Positions 1 to 12,767 are shown, counted from the stretch's first letter. The stretch: DNA of 37,778 bases from Thiogranum sp. (GCA_022340245.1 JAJDOI010000125.1:1-37778); one strand, 5' to 3'. A program made the numbers and translations. The notes: generated by a model from the letters alone, not told the origin.

Positions 1-297
1 TACTCGGTGATTTCACCCGAGGGGTGCGCCTCCATTTTGTGGAAAAGCGCCGACAAGGCGGCGGATGCCGCCGAGGCAATGGGTGTGACCTCCGAACGCC
101 TGAAGGAACTGAACCTGATCGATGACATCATCGAGGAACCCTTGGGTGGCGCCCATCGCAACCCGGAAGAGACGGCCGAACGGCTCAAGGCCCGTCTCGT
201 CGACCAGGTTGAGCAGCTCAGCCGCCTGCCCACCGATCAGCTGATCGCCGCGCGCTATCAACGCCTGATGTCCTACGGTGAGTATCTCGAAAAGTGA
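1..297 (+). CDS. accA: acetyl-CoA carboxylase carboxyltransferase subunit alpha (3' part)
   Basis: This is the C-terminal end of AccA, cut by the left edge of the window; the reading frame is open from base 1. AccA and AccD form the carboxyltransferase that moves CO2 from carboxybiotin to acetyl-CoA, the first committed step of fatty acid synthesis in the cytoplasm. The visible 98 residues carry the family signature [17 protein letters not shown], then [20 protein letters not shown] and the terminal RYQRLMSYG, which match the known C-terminus of gammaproteobacterial AccA. The stop at 295-297 lies 20 bases inside the next gene, tilS, so the two are probably co-transcribed and translationally coupled. 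Identification is secure; the N-terminal part and promoter are outside the window. Confidence 0.97.
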   Translation, partial: YSVISPEGCASILWKSADKAADAAEAMGVTSERLKELNLIDDIIEEPLGGAHRNPEETAERLKARLVDQVEQLSRLPTDQLIAARYQRLMSYGEYLEK

Positions 298-1627
298 GGC
301 GTGCCTCGAGTCGCTGCTGAGCCGGCTCCCGGCGGCGCCACACTACTGTATCGCCTACAGCGGCGGCGTCGATTCCCACGTGCTGCTGCATTTCCTCGCC
401 TCGCGGAGCGACCGCCTGCAGGCCGTGCTCACAGCGATACACGTCGATCACCGGATCCAGCCGCAGTCCGGAGACTGGGCAGCTCATTGCCGCACGGTGT
501 GCGCGCAACTGGGGGTGCCCTTTGACGTCCTGCACGTTGATGGCGGTCCCACCGCCGGCGAGAGTCCCGAAGCGGCGGCACGCCGTGTGCGCTACCGGGC
601 CCTGGCGGACTGGCTGCCCACCGACGCCGTGCTACTGACCGCCCAGCACCGGGAGGACCAGGCCGAAACGCTGATGCTGCAATTGTTCCGGGGCGCCGGT
701 CCGCGCGGGCTCGCGGCGATGCCGTTGGTGGCACCGTTCGGGGCCGGAAGGCTGGCGCGCCCGCTGCTGGAAACCAGCCGCGGGGACATTCTTGCCTACG
801 CGCATGCGCAACGCTTGCGCTGGGTTGAAGACCCGAGCAATGCTGACACCCGCTACGATCGCAACCTGCTCAGGCATCAGCTCATGCCGCTGGTTCGCCA
901 GCGCTGGCCGGGCATCGACCGGGTGCTGGCGCGCGCCGCGGCGCTGCAGGCCGACCAGACGGAGCTCGCCGCGGCCCTGGCGCAAATCGATCTGGACCGC
1001 TGTGGCACTGGCGATCAGTCCGACCGGTTGTCGGTTGCCTGCCTGGCAATGCTGAGCGACGCCCGGCAACGTAACCTGCTGCGCTACTGGATTGAAACAA
1101 ACGGCCTGCCTGTGCCCTCGCGGGCCGTGTTGCAACAGGTCCTGGACAGCGTTGTGCCGGCGCGCAGCGACGCCAACCCGCGTCTGCAGTGGCCTGGTGC
1201 GGAACTTCGACGCTACCGTGACCGGCTCTACATCATGCCGCCCTTGCCGCCGGCAGACACCGGCCTCAGGATTCGCTGGAACATCAACGAAACCCTGGCG
1301 CTGCCGCAGGGCACGCTCGCCGCGCGCGCGACTACCGGCGGCGGTATGCGCGCCGCGGCTGATATGCGGCTCGACGTCGGATTTCGCCGGGGCGGCGAAA
1401 TGCTGCGGCCGGCGGGGCGCAGAGAGCACCACGCCCTGAAGAAACTGTTCCAGGAATGGCAGGTGCCGGTGTGGGAACGGGCGTTTGTACCGCTGGTGTT
1501 CAGTGGCGGTGAGCTGATCGCTGTGGCGGGTTTCTGCGTCTGCGAAGACTTCCAGGCCGCTCCCGGCGAGCGCGGCTATGAGGTGTACTGGAACAGGGCG
1601 CCGAATTCGGCCGTGGTTGCATTGTGA
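278..1627 (+). CDS. tilS: tRNA(Ile) lysidine synthetase TilS
   Basis: TilS attaches lysine to C34 of the CAU-anticodon tRNA-Ile2 in an ATP-dependent reaction, switching the tRNA from methionine to isoleucine identity. The product is 449 residues, close to the usual 430-450. The ATP-pyrophosphatase P-loop SGGVDS is at residues 28-33, followed by [18 protein letters not shown], typical of the N-type ATPase fold, and the C-terminal part near residues 370-385 ([25 protein letters not shown] region) is the TilS C-terminal domain. The GTG start at 278 overlaps the end of accA by 20 bases; it puts the P-loop at the expected distance from the N-terminus. The accA-tilS order is common in Gammaproteobacteria. 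Confidence 0.95.
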   Translation: MSISKSEACLESLLSRLPAAPHYCIAYSGGVDSHVLLHFLASRSDRLQAVLTAIHVDHRIQPQSGDWAAHCRTVCAQLGVPFDVLHVDGGPTAGESPEAAARRVRYRALADWLPTDAVLLTAQHREDQAETLMLQLFRGAGPRGLAAMPLVAPFGAGRLARPLLETSRGDILAYAHAQRLRWVEDPSNADTRYDRNLLRHQLMPLVRQRWPGIDRVLARAAALQADQTELAAALAQIDLDRCGTGDQSDRLSVACLAMLSDARQRNLLRYWIETNGLPVPSRAVLQQVLDSVVPARSDANPRLQWPGAELRRYRDRLYIMPPLPPADTGLRIRWNINETLALPQGTLAARATTGGGMRAAADMRLDVGFRRGGEMLRPAGRREHHALKKLFQEWQVPVWERAFVPLVFSGGELIAVAGFCVCEDFQAAPGERGYEVYWNRAPNSAVVAL

Positions 1628-3367
<1,740 letters not shown>

Positions 3368-3414
3368 ACACGCAGGTTTTTCGAAATAGCTGTAATTCAA
3401 AGGATGCTCCGAGC

Positions 3415-4257
3415 ATGAACTTATGTGGATTTAAAGTGGGGCTGGACGCCCCATTTTTTCTTATCGCCGGCCCGTGTGTTATCGAGAGCGAGGAACTGGC
3501 GCTGTCGACGGCGACGCAGCTCAAAGCCATCGCCGGGGCGCTGGATATCCCCTTTATTTACAAATCGTCATTTGACAAGGCCAATCGCTCCTCTGCGAAC
3601 AGTTTTCGCGGCCCCGGTATGGAGGCGGGTCTGCGCATCCTGCAAAAGGTCAAAGACGAGGTGCAGGTCCCGGTTCTGACCGACGTGCACGAAGACACAC
3701 CACTCGACGAAGTCGCGGCGGTGGTCGACGTGCTGCAGACGCCCGCGTTCCTGTGCCGCCAGACAAACTTCATCCAGAATGTCGCCCGCGCCGGCAAACC
3801 CGTGAATATCAAGAAGGGTCAGTTCCTGGCGCCGTGGGATATGAAGAACGTGGTCGACAAGGCACGCGCGGTGGGCAATGAGCAAATCATGGTCTGCGAA
3901 CGCGGTGTGTCTTTCGGCTATAACAACCTGGTGTCGGACATGCGTGCGCTGGCTGCCATGCGCGATACCGGTGCGCCGGTGGTGTTTGACGCTACGCACT
4001 CGGTCCAGTTGCCAGGCGGTCAGGGCAGCGCTTCCGGTGGTCAGCGCGAATATGTACCGGTGCTGGCGCGCGCGGCCGTTGCCGCGGGGGTCTCGGGCCT
4101 GTTTATGGAAACCCATCCGGATCCGGCCAAGGCACTGAGTGACGGCCCGAATGCGTGGCCGCTGGGGCAGATGAAAGAACTGCTGGAAACATTGAAGCTC
4201 ATCGACGCGGCGGTAAAATCGCGGCCATTTGCGGAAGCGGAGTTGCTCGGCGGGTGA
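3415..4257 (+). CDS. kdsA: 3-deoxy-8-phosphooctulonate (KDO-8-P) synthase
   Basis: KdsA condenses phosphoenolpyruvate with arabinose 5-phosphate to KDO-8-phosphate, the precursor of the inner core sugar of lipopolysaccharide, so the host is a Gram-negative with LPS. The 280-residue product has the usual length (E. coli 284). Visible signatures are [11 protein letters not shown] near the N-terminus, the [10 protein letters not shown] substrate-binding segment, VLTDVHE, and the C-terminal FMETHPDP motif. An AGGA-type ribosome site lies shortly before the ATG. It follows pyrG by 47 bases and precedes eno; eno supplies the phosphoenolpyruvate used here. Confidence 0.98.
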   Translation: MNLCGFKVGLDAPFFLIAGPCVIESEELALSTATQLKAIAGALDIPFIYKSSFDKANRSSANSFRGPGMEAGLRILQKVKDEVQVPVLTDVHEDTPLDEVAAVVDVLQTPAFLCRQTNFIQNVARAGKPVNIKKGQFLAPWDMKNVVDKARAVGNEQIMVCERGVSFGYNNLVSDMRALAAMRDTGAPVVFDATHSVQLPGGQGSASGGQREYVPVLARAAVAAGVSGLFMETHPDPAKALSDGPNAWPLGQMKELLETLKLIDAAVKSRPFAEAELLGG

Positions 4258-5658
<1,401 letters not shown>

Positions 5659-5717
5659 TGAGGCCCATCCAGTGCGGGGATGATGCTGCGCGACGCGCTG
5701 CGAGGACATCCCTGCAG

Positions 5718-5736
5718 GCGCACCGCCCGGGTGCGC
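5718..5736 (+). other. GC-rich hairpin downstream of eno
   Basis: GCGCACC (5718-5724) and GGTGCGC (5730-5736) form a 7-bp perfect stem with a 5-base loop in the 155-base gap between eno and ftsB. It has no following T-run, so it is not a standard intrinsic terminator; it may attenuate or protect the eno 3' end. Confidence 0.35.
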
Positions 5737-5813
5737 GCGCCCCGCGGTGCGGCGAAAGTATTATACCCGGCCCCGCCGTCCCCGACCGCGATTAAGGCGA
5801 TACCGGGTTCACG

Positions 5814-6113
5814 ATGCGCTGGCTGCTATGGTTCCTGGTGGTGCTCCTGGTGCTGTTGCAGTATCGCCTGTGGGTGGGTGACGGCAGCCTCGCCGAGGTG
5901 TGGAGCCTGTACCAGCAGGTCGAGGTGCAACGCGCGGAAAACCAGCGCCTGCTGGAACGCAACCAGGCGCTGGAAGCTGAGGTCAAGGATCTCAAACAGG
6001 GGTTGGACGCCATTGAAGAACGTGCGCGCGAAGAACTCGGTATGATCAAGAAAGGCGAATCGTTCTATCAGATTATCGATGAGCCGCCCGCCAAGGACGA
6101 GCCCGGGCGATGA
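5814..6113 (+). CDS. ftsB: cell division protein FtsB
   Basis: FtsB is a small bitopic inner-membrane protein of the FtsQLB complex, which links early and late divisome assembly and controls FtsWI septal synthesis. The 99-residue product begins MRWLLWFLVVLLVLLQYRLW, a single membrane segment at about residues 3-20, followed by a periplasmic coiled coil (about 30-70) with heptad-like leucines, and then the conserved ARKELGMIKKGE-like segment, here REELGMIKKGESFYQI. Length and position between eno and ispD are typical. The stop overlaps the ispD start in ATGA (6110-6113), pointing to coupled translation. Confidence 0.95.
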   Translation: MRWLLWFLVVLLVLLQYRLWVGDGSLAEVWSLYQQVEVQRAENQRLLERNQALEAEVKDLKQGLDAIEERAREELGMIKKGESFYQIIDEPPAKDEPGR

Positions 6114-6817
6114 GCTTTGCAGGGAGCTACTGGGCGGTAGTCCCGGCCGCAGGTGTCGGCCGACGCATGGGTGCGGCGCTGCCGAAACAGTTCCTGGAGC
6201 TGGGCAAGCAGACAGTCCTGGAGCACAGTATCGAATCGTTGTTGCATGCCATCAGGCTCAAGGGGCTGGTGCTGGTCAGCGACGGTCACCCGGCGCTGGC
6301 TTCCATCCAGGAACGGTTTTCCGAGCACCGCCTGTTGCGCGCCCCCGGTGGCGACAAACGCTGTCACTCGGTATTGAACGGATTACGCGCGCTGCGCGGC
6401 AAGGCACGGCCCGAGGACTGGGTGCTGGTACACGATGCGGCCAGACCGTGCGTGCGTCCGCAGGACCTGCATCGTTTGCTCGAGAGCGCCGGCACACATG
6501 CGGTCGGCGGGCTGCTGGGCTTTCCGGTTCACGACACCATGAAGCGCGCCGACGATAAGCACGAAGTCGCGGCCACGGTTGAGCGTGACCGCCTGTGGCA
6601 CGCCTACACGCCGCAGATGTTTCGCTATGGCTTGTTGCACGATGCGCTGGTGCAAGCCCTGGACGATGGCTATGAAGTCACGGATGAAGCTTCGGCCATG
6701 GAACACGCCGGTCACCGGCCGCTGCTCGTCGCCGGTCATGCAGACAACATCAAAATCACCCACCCTGCGGATTTGCCGCTGGCGGAATTTTTCCTCAAAC
6801 AGCAGGGGCGCCTGTGA
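6110..6817 (+). CDS. ispD: 2-C-methyl-D-erythritol 4-phosphate cytidylyltransferase
   Basis: IspD couples CTP to methylerythritol phosphate in the MEP route to isoprenoid precursors. The 235-residue product has the nucleotidyltransferase signature [12 protein letters not shown] followed by PKQFLELG (residues about 10-30), the [10 protein letters not shown] motif, and the C-terminal TDEASAME and IKITHPADL segments, all typical. The ATG at 6110 lies in an ATGA overlap with ftsB, and its stop is in a GTGA overlap with ispF, so the three form a tight translational unit. Its substrate CTP is made by the nearby pyrG product. Confidence 0.97.
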   Translation: MSFAGSYWAVVPAAGVGRRMGAALPKQFLELGKQTVLEHSIESLLHAIRLKGLVLVSDGHPALASIQERFSEHRLLRAPGGDKRCHSVLNGLRALRGKARPEDWVLVHDAARPCVRPQDLHRLLESAGTHAVGGLLGFPVHDTMKRADDKHEVAATVERDRLWHAYTPQMFRYGLLHDALVQALDDGYEVTDEASAMEHAGHRPLLVAGHADNIKITHPADLPLAEFFLKQQGRL

Positions 6818-7296
6818 GAATCGGTCAGGGCTTCGATGTGCACGCCTTCGAGGCGGGCGGGCGGCTGGTGCTGGGCGGGGTAGAGGTCCCCCATTCCCAT
6901 GGCCTGAGAGCGCATTCCGACGGCGACGTGGTGTTGCACGCGCTGTGTGACGCATTGCTGGGCGCAGCGGCCCTGGGCGACATCGGCCGGCATTTCCCGG
7001 ACACGGACAGCGCTTACCGTGGCGCGGACAGCCGGGAGCTGCTTCGCCGGGTGTACGCGCTGGTGCACGCGCACGGACTGACCCTGGCTAATGCCGACAT
7101 GACCGTGATCGCCCAGGCGCCTCGCCTGGCGGCCTACATTGACACCATGCGCACCGCGATCGCCGCCGACCTGCAGGTGGATAGCGGACGTATCAGCGTC
7201 AAGGCCACGACCACCGAACACCTGGGTTTTACCGGACGCGGCGAGGGTATTGCAGCGCTGGCTGTGGTGCTGCTCGAGGAGCAGGCGGCGTCTTGA
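6814..7296 (+). CDS. ispF: 2-C-methyl-D-erythritol 2,4-cyclodiphosphate synthase
   Basis: IspF cyclises the CDP-methylerythritol phosphate intermediate, two steps after IspD in the MEP pathway. The product is 160 residues (E. coli 159). The zinc ligands are visible: Asp8 and His10 in GQGFDVHAF and His42 in [16 protein letters not shown]; the C-terminus has the conserved [18 protein letters not shown]. The start is the GTG at 6814 in a GTGA overlap with ispD; the alignment of Asp8/His10/His42 supports it. The stop overlaps truD in TTGA. Confidence 0.97.
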   Translation: MRIGQGFDVHAFEAGGRLVLGGVEVPHSHGLRAHSDGDVVLHALCDALLGAAALGDIGRHFPDTDSAYRGADSRELLRRVYALVHAHGLTLANADMTVIAQAPRLAAYIDTMRTAIAADLQVDSGRISVKATTTEHLGFTGRGEGIAALAVVLLEEQAAS

Positions 7297-8351
7297 ATGC
7301 CGTGGTCGACGACTACCCCGCTATCCCCCTGCAGCAACGACCTGCCTGGGGTGGCCCGGTCGGCAGCGGGCGCATACGGGTAGCGCCCGAAGACTTTCAG
7401 GTCTTCGAAGTGCCGCTGGCGACGCCCTGCGGCGAGGGCGAGCACGCCTGGCTGCAGGTGCGCAAGCGCAACAGCAATACCGCGTGGGTGGCCGGGCAGC
7501 TGGCGGAATTTGCCGGCGTGGCCTCTTCGGCGGTGAGTTATGCGGGACTCAAAGACCGTCACGCGGTCACTGAACAGTGGTTTTCGGTACAGCTGCCGGG
7601 TCGCCCCGACCCGGACTGGACGGCACTGCAGCACGACGATTTCCAGGTGCTGGCGGCACGGCGGCATCAGCGCAAGCTCAAGACCGGCGCCCTGAAAGGT
7701 AATCGCTTCCGCTTGCGCGTGCGCGACGTTGCAGCTGACCGCGAGGCACTGGAAAACCGCCTGCAACAGATCAAGCGGGGCGGATTCCCGAACTATTTCG
7801 GCGAGCAACGCTTCGGCCTGCGGGGCGGCAACCTGGACGCAGCGCTGCGCCTGTTTCAACAGCGCAGACGGCGGGTAGCGCGTGCCAGGCGCGGCATCTA
7901 CCTGTCGGCGGTGCGCTCGGCGCTGTTCAACCGGGTGCTCGCGGCGCGCGTCGAAGCCGGCCTGTGGAACACAGTGATGCCGGGGGATGCGCTGCAGCTC
8001 GAAGGCAAATCCGCCTGTTTCCTCGCCGCATCGCCCGACAGCGACATCCTGCAGCGGGTGCAGGCCCTGGAGTTGCACCCGACGGGTCCGCTGTGCGGGG
8101 AGGGCGAGACTCTGTGCCGCGGCGCCGCGCTGGACTTCGAGAGCGAACAGCTGCAGTACTACCAGGGCTGGATCGACGGCCTGCGCGGGATGCGCCTGGC
8201 GGCCGCCAGGCGGGCACTGCGCGCCGTCGCCCGCGATATGCGCTGGCTCGCGGAAGCCGACGGCAGCTGGCGGCTGGAGTTCTATCTGCCCGCCGGCAGC
8301 TACGCCACCACTGTCCTGGGCGAAATACTGACTGTCGGCGAGACGCCATGA
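7293..8351 (+). CDS. truD: tRNA pseudouridine(13) synthase TruD
   Basis: TruD isomerises U13 of tRNA-Glu to pseudouridine. The 352-residue product (E. coli 349) has the family motif [16 protein letters not shown] with the catalytic Asp88, the NxFGEQRFG segment ([11 protein letters not shown]) and the inserted TRUD domain after it. The likely start is TTG at 7293, in a TTGA overlap with ispF; a GTG four codons later (7302) is the alternative, and an ATG at 7297 is in the wrong frame. In E. coli truD also sits between ispF and surE. The stop overlaps the next gene in ATGA. Confidence 0.95.
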   Translation: MNAVVDDYPAIPLQQRPAWGGPVGSGRIRVAPEDFQVFEVPLATPCGEGEHAWLQVRKRNSNTAWVAGQLAEFAGVASSAVSYAGLKDRHAVTEQWFSVQLPGRPDPDWTALQHDDFQVLAARRHQRKLKTGALKGNRFRLRVRDVAADREALENRLQQIKRGGFPNYFGEQRFGLRGGNLDAALRLFQQRRRRVARARRGIYLSAVRSALFNRVLAARVEAGLWNTVMPGDALQLEGKSACFLAASPDSDILQRVQALELHPTGPLCGEGETLCRGAALDFESEQLQYYQGWIDGLRGMRLAAARRALRAVARDMRWLAEADGSWRLEFYLPAGSYATTVLGEILTVGETP

Positions 8352-9046
8352 GTCCGGCGAGCGAACGTCTGGACGCTATCCGCCGGCGTGTCGCTGAAGC
8401 TGCACGTCGCGCGGGCCGCGCGCCCGAAGAGGTGCGCCTGATCGCCGTGTCCAAGACGCAGTCGATCGCCGCGATCCAGGCACTGGTCGAACTCGGTGTG
8501 CGCGATTTCGGCGAAAGCCAGGCACAGGAAGCGTTGCCAAAGATCGAGCACTTCCGCGCGGCGACGCTGAACTGGCATTTCATCGGCCATCTGCAGTCGA
8601 ACAAGACGCGCCACATTCCCGGGACCTTCCAATGGGTGCATTCGGTCGACAGCGCCAGGCTCGCGCGCCGCCTCGCCGAGGTCGCGGGTGAGGGCGTGGG
8701 CAGCCAACAGCTTAAACTGCTGTTGCAAGTGAACGTCGCCGCAGACCCGGCCAAACACGGACTGCTACCGCGGGAGGTTTACCCCACCGTCGAGGATTTG
8801 CTGCGTCAGCCGCTGGCGGGGGTGCAACTCTGCGGTTTGATGACTATCGGCTACCTGCACGCCGATGAGGACCGGGCACGCGCGAGCTTTTCCGGCCTGC
8901 GCGACCTGCTGGAGGGTTGCCGGCAACGCTTCGGAGACAGCTTCCGCGAGCTGTCGATGGGCATGAGCGATGATTTCGAAACCGCCATTGAAGAAGGCGC
9001 CACCATGGTGCGCGTGGGTACGGCATTGTTCGGTAGCCGGGGCTAG
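8348..9046 (+). CDS. yggS: PLP-homeostasis protein, YggS/PLPBP family
   Basis: A 232-residue member of the YggS/PROSC family: alanine-racemase-like TIM barrel proteins that bind pyridoxal phosphate without a known catalytic activity and keep PLP and amino/keto acid pools balanced. The PLP lysine is Lys36 in LIAVSKTQ, the same number as in E. coli YggS. Further signatures are DFGESQAQEALPK, NWHFIGHLQSNK, LMTIGY and the phosphate-binding SMGMSDDFETAIEEGATMVRVGTALFG. The ATG at 8348 overlaps the truD stop (ATGA). The site is unusual: yggS usually sits beside pilT/proC/yggT, not between truD and surE. Confidence 0.96.
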   Translation: MSPASERLDAIRRRVAEAARRAGRAPEEVRLIAVSKTQSIAAIQALVELGVRDFGESQAQEALPKIEHFRAATLNWHFIGHLQSNKTRHIPGTFQWVHSVDSARLARRLAEVAGEGVGSQQLKLLLQVNVAADPAKHGLLPREVYPTVEDLLRQPLAGVQLCGLMTIGYLHADEDRARASFSGLRDLLEGCRQRFGDSFRELSMGMSDDFETAIEEGATMVRVGTALFGSRG

Positions 9047-9178
9047 GGCGCCTTCGCCTGTCTTCGAAACTCAGTGCGATGCGCCAGCTGCCACAGGGTG
9101 AATGCGCCCGACTCAAGGCCGGTGGCTTCGGGTGAGGGCCGAAAGCCGCATTGAGGGGCCAGTCCGCCCGGGAAGACC

Positions 9179-9318
9179 GTAGGTTGGGCTGAGCTCAGCG
9201 AAGCCCAACGCAGTTGCGGCGGAAGCGAGGTGTGTCCAGGCCTCGAATGGACGGGTAAATGAGGTGCGAGGGATATCCGGTGGCGCCGTTGGGCTTCGCT
9301 GAGTTCAGCCCAACCTAC
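9179..9318. repeat. REP-type inverted pair, copy A
   Basis: Left unit 9179-9210 and right unit 9287-9318 are 32-base inverted repeats with one mismatch (position 9304), separated by 76 bases. The left unit opens with GTAG and contains a smaller palindrome, GTTGGGCT (9183-9190) / AGCCCAAC (9202-9209). The right unit ends in CTAC. The pair sits in the 304-base gap between the convergent yggS and Smr genes; the rest of that gap (9047-9178) shows no gene or other structure. Related pairs are at 16819 and 22487. No T-run follows, so it is not a plain terminator. Confidence 0.9.
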
Positions 9319-9350
9319 GTACAGTGTTTATACGGGGTGACCGCCGGGAT

Positions 9351-9884
9351 TCATTTGCGCCTCAGCAGGACGTATATCGCCCCGGTCCCGCCATCGCAGT
9401 TGCGCGCCGAGGTGTAGGCCAGTACTTCGTCGCGTTGCTGCAACCAGGTGCCGATCTTCTGTTTGAGCACCGGTGCGCGATGCCGCGAACCGCGGCCCTT
9501 GCCGTGGATGATGCGCGCACACTGCACGCGCCGGCGTTTGCACTCATGGAGAAACTCCGCCACCGCCTGACGGGCGACCGGCGCTGTCATGCCGTGCAGG
9601 TCCAGTTCGGCGCCAAGCACGAACAGGCCGCGGCGCAGTTTCTTCAGGGTGCGTTGTTGAATCCCGGGGCGCAGGAACAGTAGTTCTTCGCCGGTTTCCG
9701 CTTCGAGCGGTTCAAAGGTATCGGACAACAGGTCCCGCAGCACCTCGGCTTCGTCCAGTTCGCGGAACTTCGGCCGGGTGCTGACCGGCCGGCGGACCGG
9801 GGCCACCCGGTCGTGGCGAACGGGCTTTACCTCGCCGACGCTGTCGCGAAACAGGCGGCTGTCTTCGTGGTCCGGTTTTTTCAT
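9351..9884 (-). CDS. Smr-domain protein (putative nuclease)
   Basis: A 177-residue protein with a charged N-terminal half (many Arg/Glu/Asp, about residues 1-85) and a C-terminal Smr domain (about 90-177). The domain shows the diagnostic LDLHGM near residue 94, the HGKGRGS motif and the GGTGAIYVLLRR terminus. Smr domains are found in MutS2 and in E. coli SmrA/SmrB; SmrB cleaves mRNA at collided ribosomes, and others nick DNA. Length and layout fit the stand-alone SmrA/SmrB group, but I cannot choose between them. It runs opposite to its neighbours, ends toward yggS, and its start is only 58 bases from surE, so the two genes share a short divergent promoter region. Confidence 0.9.
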   Translation of the reverse strand: MKKPDHEDSRLFRDSVGEVKPVRHDRVAPVRRPVSTRPKFRELDEAEVLRDLLSDTFEPLEAETGEELLFLRPGIQQRTLKKLRRGLFVLGAELDLHGMTAPVARQAVAEFLHECKRRRVQCARIIHGKGRGSRHRAPVLKQKIGTWLQQRDEVLAYTSARNCDGGTGAIYVLLRRK

Positions 9885-9942
9885 GACTGGTAATTAACAG
9901 GTAATGGGCGCGGGGGGTCAAGTCCGGTATCATTTGCCGGTC

Positions 9943-10704
9943 ATGCATATTCTCATCAGTAACGACGACGGGTACCGGGCGCCGGGCATCCGTTGTCTCG
10001 CCGAAGCCATCCAGTCCATCGCCAAAGTTACCGTGGTCGCGCCCGACCGGGACCGCAGCGGTGCCAGCAACTCCCTGACCCTGGACAGTCCGTTGCGGGC
10101 TCGCACCGCCAACAACGGCTTTACCTACGTGGAGGGTACCCCGACCGATTGTGTGCACCTGGCGATCACGGGCCTGCTGGAGGAGGAACCGGACATGGTC
10201 GTATCCGGTATCAATGCCGGCGCCAATCTGGGCGACGATGTGATTTACTCCGGCACAGTGGCAGCGGCGATGGAAGGCCGGTTCCTGGGGCTGCCGGCGA
10301 TTGCCGTCTCGCTGGTGTCTGCCCAGCAACCGGAGCACTACGCGAGCGCAGCCCGGATTGTGCTGGAACTGGTGGAGCGCATCAGGTGCGAGCCGGTGCC
10401 CGCGGAAACCATTCTTAACGTTAACGTCCCGGACCTCCCGTACGCTGCGCTGAAAGGCTGGCAGGTCACCCGCCTCGGTCACCGTCACAAGTCCGAGCCG
10501 GTGATCCGGCAGACCGACCCGCGTGGCCGGCCTATCTACTGGGTGGGCCCGGCGGGCAGCGAACAGGACGCGGGGCCGGGCACGGATTTTCACGCCGTGC
10601 GTCACGGTTACGTTTCCATCACGCCCATTCATGTCGATTTGACCCGGCACGATGTGATCGACGCCGTCAAGGCTTGCCTCGGAGAGAGGACGCAGCCATC
10701 GTGA
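9943..10704 (+). CDS. surE: 5'/3'-nucleotidase SurE
   Basis: SurE is a stationary-phase survival phosphatase acting on nucleoside monophosphates and short polyphosphate. The chosen start, ATG 9943, gives 253 residues, the same length as E. coli SurE, and places the metal ligands Asp8-Asp9 in ILISNDDGY where expected; an upstream in-frame ATG at 9904 would add 13 residues without family support. Other motifs are [17 protein letters not shown] and [21 protein letters not shown]. It begins the surE-pcm-yqaA-nlpD-rpoS run; the stop overlaps pcm in GTGA. Confidence 0.97.
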   Translation: MHILISNDDGYRAPGIRCLAEAIQSIAKVTVVAPDRDRSGASNSLTLDSPLRARTANNGFTYVEGTPTDCVHLAITGLLEEEPDMVVSGINAGANLGDDVIYSGTVAAAMEGRFLGLPAIAVSLVSAQQPEHYASAARIVLELVERIRCEPVPAETILNVNVPDLPYAALKGWQVTRLGHRHKSEPVIRQTDPRGRPIYWVGPAGSEQDAGPGTDFHAVRHGYVSITPIHVDLTRHDVIDAVKACLGERTQPS

Positions 10705-11357
10705 AGGCGTTCAACCGGGGTATCGGCATGACCTCGCAACGTACCCGCGACCGTCTGGTGGAGCGCCTGCGCAGCGAGGGCATCGCTGACAGCCGCGTGC
10801 TGGAAGCCATCGCCTCGACGCCACGCCACCTGTTTGTGGATGAAGCACTGGCCAGCCGCGCATACGAGGATACGGCGCTACCGATCGGCTACGGGCAAAC
10901 TATCTCCCAACCCTACATCGTTGCGCGCATGACCGAACAGCTGCTGGAAGTCGCACCGCGGGTCGTGCTGGAAGTCGGCACCGGCTCCGGTTACCAGGCG
11001 GCGATTCTCTCCAGGCTGGTGGAAAAGGTCTATTCCACCGAGCGCATCGAGCCCCTCACCACGCTGGCCAGGCAACGCTTCCGCCAGTTGGGTTACCGTA
11101 ATATCCGGGTTCAGCACAGCGATGGCAGTTGGGGCTGGCCGCAGTTCGGACCTTTCGACGCCATCATCGTAACCGCGGGTGGCAGCGAAATTCCCCCGGC
11201 CCTGCTCGAACAGCTGAACATGGGCGGCCGGCTGGTCATGCCAATCGGCGACCGGACACACCAGGTCCTGGCCTCGGTCACGCGCACGCCCACTGTTTTC
11301 GAGCGTGTCGACCTCGAACCGGTGATATTTGTCCCGCTGGTTGGAGGTACCGGTTAG
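10701..11357 (+). CDS. pcm: protein-L-isoaspartate O-methyltransferase
   Basis: Pcm methylates L-isoaspartyl residues with S-adenosylmethionine, starting repair of aged proteins; it is typical of the stationary-phase block next to surE and rpoS. The GTG at 10701 (overlap GTGA with the surE stop, purine-rich GGAGAGAGGA about ten bases upstream) gives 218 residues, against 208 in E. coli. Signatures: [19 protein letters not shown], the SAM-binding [15 protein letters not shown], the acidic end of the next strand (TERIEPL) and GGRLVMPIG. An ATG at 10728 is a possible later start. Its TAG stop shares one base with the next start. Confidence 0.96.
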   Translation: MKAFNRGIGMTSQRTRDRLVERLRSEGIADSRVLEAIASTPRHLFVDEALASRAYEDTALPIGYGQTISQPYIVARMTEQLLEVAPRVVLEVGTGSGYQAAILSRLVEKVYSTERIEPLTTLARQRFRQLGYRNIRVQHSDGSWGWPQFGPFDAIIVTAGGSEIPPALLEQLNMGGRLVMPIGDRTHQVLASVTRTPTVFERVDLEPVIFVPLVGGTG

Positions 11358-11938
11358 TGGCGCTGTTCACCCGGCTGTACGACGCCTGCCTCGCCCTGGC
11401 ACGGCACCGGCACGCGCCGCGTTATCTTGCCGCGTTGAGTTTCGCGGAGTCGTCGTTTTTTCCCATCCCGCCGGATGTCATGCTCATGCCCATGAGCCTC
11501 GCGCAGCCGCAACGTGCCATGTACTTCGCCGCACTCACGACGCTGGCGTCGGTAATCGGTGGTATCGCCGGTTATGCCATCGGCCATTTCGCCCTCGACT
11601 GGGTCGCGCCGCTCATCGAAGCCGGCGGCCGTTGGGCGCCGGCCTATGCGAGGGCGTCCCTGTGGTTTCAGGAATGGGGCTTCTGGGCGGTCCTGATCGC
11701 CGGCTTTTCCCCGATACCGTACAAGGTTTTCACCATTTCGGCGGGGGCCCTGTCGATGGCTTTCCTGCCTTTTCTGCTGGCGTCCGCGATCGGGCGGGGT
11801 GCACGGTTCTTTCTGGTATCCGCCTTGTTGTCGTGGGGAGGCGCGGCAATGGAAGCGCGCGTGCGCCGCTATGTCGAGGCGATTGGCTGGGCGTTGCTGG
11901 GGCTGGGGGTGACCGCCTATATCGCTATCAAGCTATAA
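11357..11938 (+). CDS. YqaA family inner-membrane protein (DedA/VTT-like)
   Basis: A 193-residue membrane protein of the YqaA branch of the DedA/SNARE-associated (VTT) family. Members of the wider family are linked to lipid scrambling and membrane homeostasis; the role of this branch is not established. It has the family's SFAESSFFPIPPDVMLMPM segment (about residues 28-46), hydrophobic stretches around 50-75, 105-130 (GFWAVLIAGFSPIPYKVFTISAG) and a final membrane segment near 170-190. The GTG at 11357 uses the last base of the pcm TAG stop; the frame continues open upstream inside pcm but only this start makes sense. It is followed by nlpD after four bases. Confidence 0.85.
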   Translation: MALFTRLYDACLALARHRHAPRYLAALSFAESSFFPIPPDVMLMPMSLAQPQRAMYFAALTTLASVIGGIAGYAIGHFALDWVAPLIEAGGRWAPAYARASLWFQEWGFWAVLIAGFSPIPYKVFTISAGALSMAFLPFLLASAIGRGARFFLVSALLSWGGAAMEARVRRYVEAIGWALLGLGVTAYIAIKL

Positions 11939-11942
11939 GTTG

Positions 11943-12767
11943 ATGCGTTCTCTGCTCTATCCGCTGCTGGCCGGCCTGTTGGCCGGGTGTGTTTCCCCGA
12001 CGGTCCGCGCGCCGGTCGGTGATCTCAGCCAACGTCCCGCGCGCAACCCTGAGTATCACGACGTACGCCAGGGGGACACCCTGTATTCGGTGGCTTTTCT
12101 CTATGGCTACGAAGTCGGACAACTGGCCGCCTGGAACGGCCTGTCACCGCCCTACACGATCTACAAAGGGCAGCACCTGCGCCTGAAGCCACCACCGGTA
12201 TCGCGGGTAGTGCGTTCGCGGCCGAAACCGAAACCACACCTGGCGAAGGTCCATCCCAGTCAACCCAAACCGCAGATTTTCGCGCCATCCAGGCCGAAAA
12301 CCGCAGCCGGGCGCAGCGCAACAGCAGTGCGGCCGACAGCGCCCGTAATGCGACCCACACCGCGGCCGCAGCCGCAAACGCCCGCGGATGGGCCGATTAC
12401 CTGGGCGTGGCCCGTCAGGGGCCCGCTGCTACAGCGCTTTAACGCCAACGGCGAGGGTAAAAAAGGCATTGATATCGGGGGGAAATCCGGTGAGTCGGTG
12501 CGTGCGGCTGCGCCCGGAAAAGTTGTCTATTCAGGTAGTGGACTTGCCGGTTATGGAAGGCTTATTATCATCAAACACAACAAAGAGTTTCTCAGCGCCT
12601 ACGCCTACAACCGCAAGCTGCTGGCCACGGAGGGACAGTGGGTAACACAGGATCAGGTTATTGCCCAGATGGGCAGCAGCGGAACAGACCGGGTGCAGTT
12701 GCATTTTGAAATCCGCAGGCAGGGGCGTCCGGTGGATCCGCTTCGGTATCTGCCGGGGCGCCCGTAG
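11943..12767 (+). CDS. nlpD: NlpD-type lipoprotein (LysM + degenerate M23 domain)
   Basis: A 274-residue outer-membrane-type lipoprotein. The signal peptide ends in a lipobox LLAGC with Cys16. A LysM murein-binding domain follows ([20 protein letters not shown], about residues 38-82), then a Pro/Lys/Arg-rich linker (about 83-150), then a LytM/M23 domain (about 155-274). The metal ligands of active M23 enzymes are missing: the first His is replaced by Lys in KKGIDIG and the HxH motif reads QLH, while the Asp of GIDIG remains. This matches NlpD, which activates the amidase AmiC rather than cutting murein. It directly precedes rpoS; in E. coli the main rpoS promoter lies inside nlpD. Confidence 0.94.
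   Translation: MRSLLYPLLAGLLAGCVSPTVRAPVGDLSQRPARNPEYHDVRQGDTLYSVAFLYGYEVGQLAAWNGLSPPYTIYKGQHLRLKPPPVSRVVRSRPKPKPHLAKVHPSQPKPQIFAPSRPKTAAGRSATAVRPTAPVMRPTPRPQPQTPADGPITWAWPVRGPLLQRFNANGEGKKGIDIGGKSGESVRAAAPGKVVYSGSGLAGYGRLIIIKHNKEFLSAYAYNRKLLATEGQWVTQDQVIAQMGSSGTDRVQLHFEIRRQGRPVDPLRYLPGRP

Noticed and set aside
9179-9318. Inverted repeats as intrinsic terminators
   Set aside because: No T-run follows either arm in any of the three copies, and the spacers are too long and variable.
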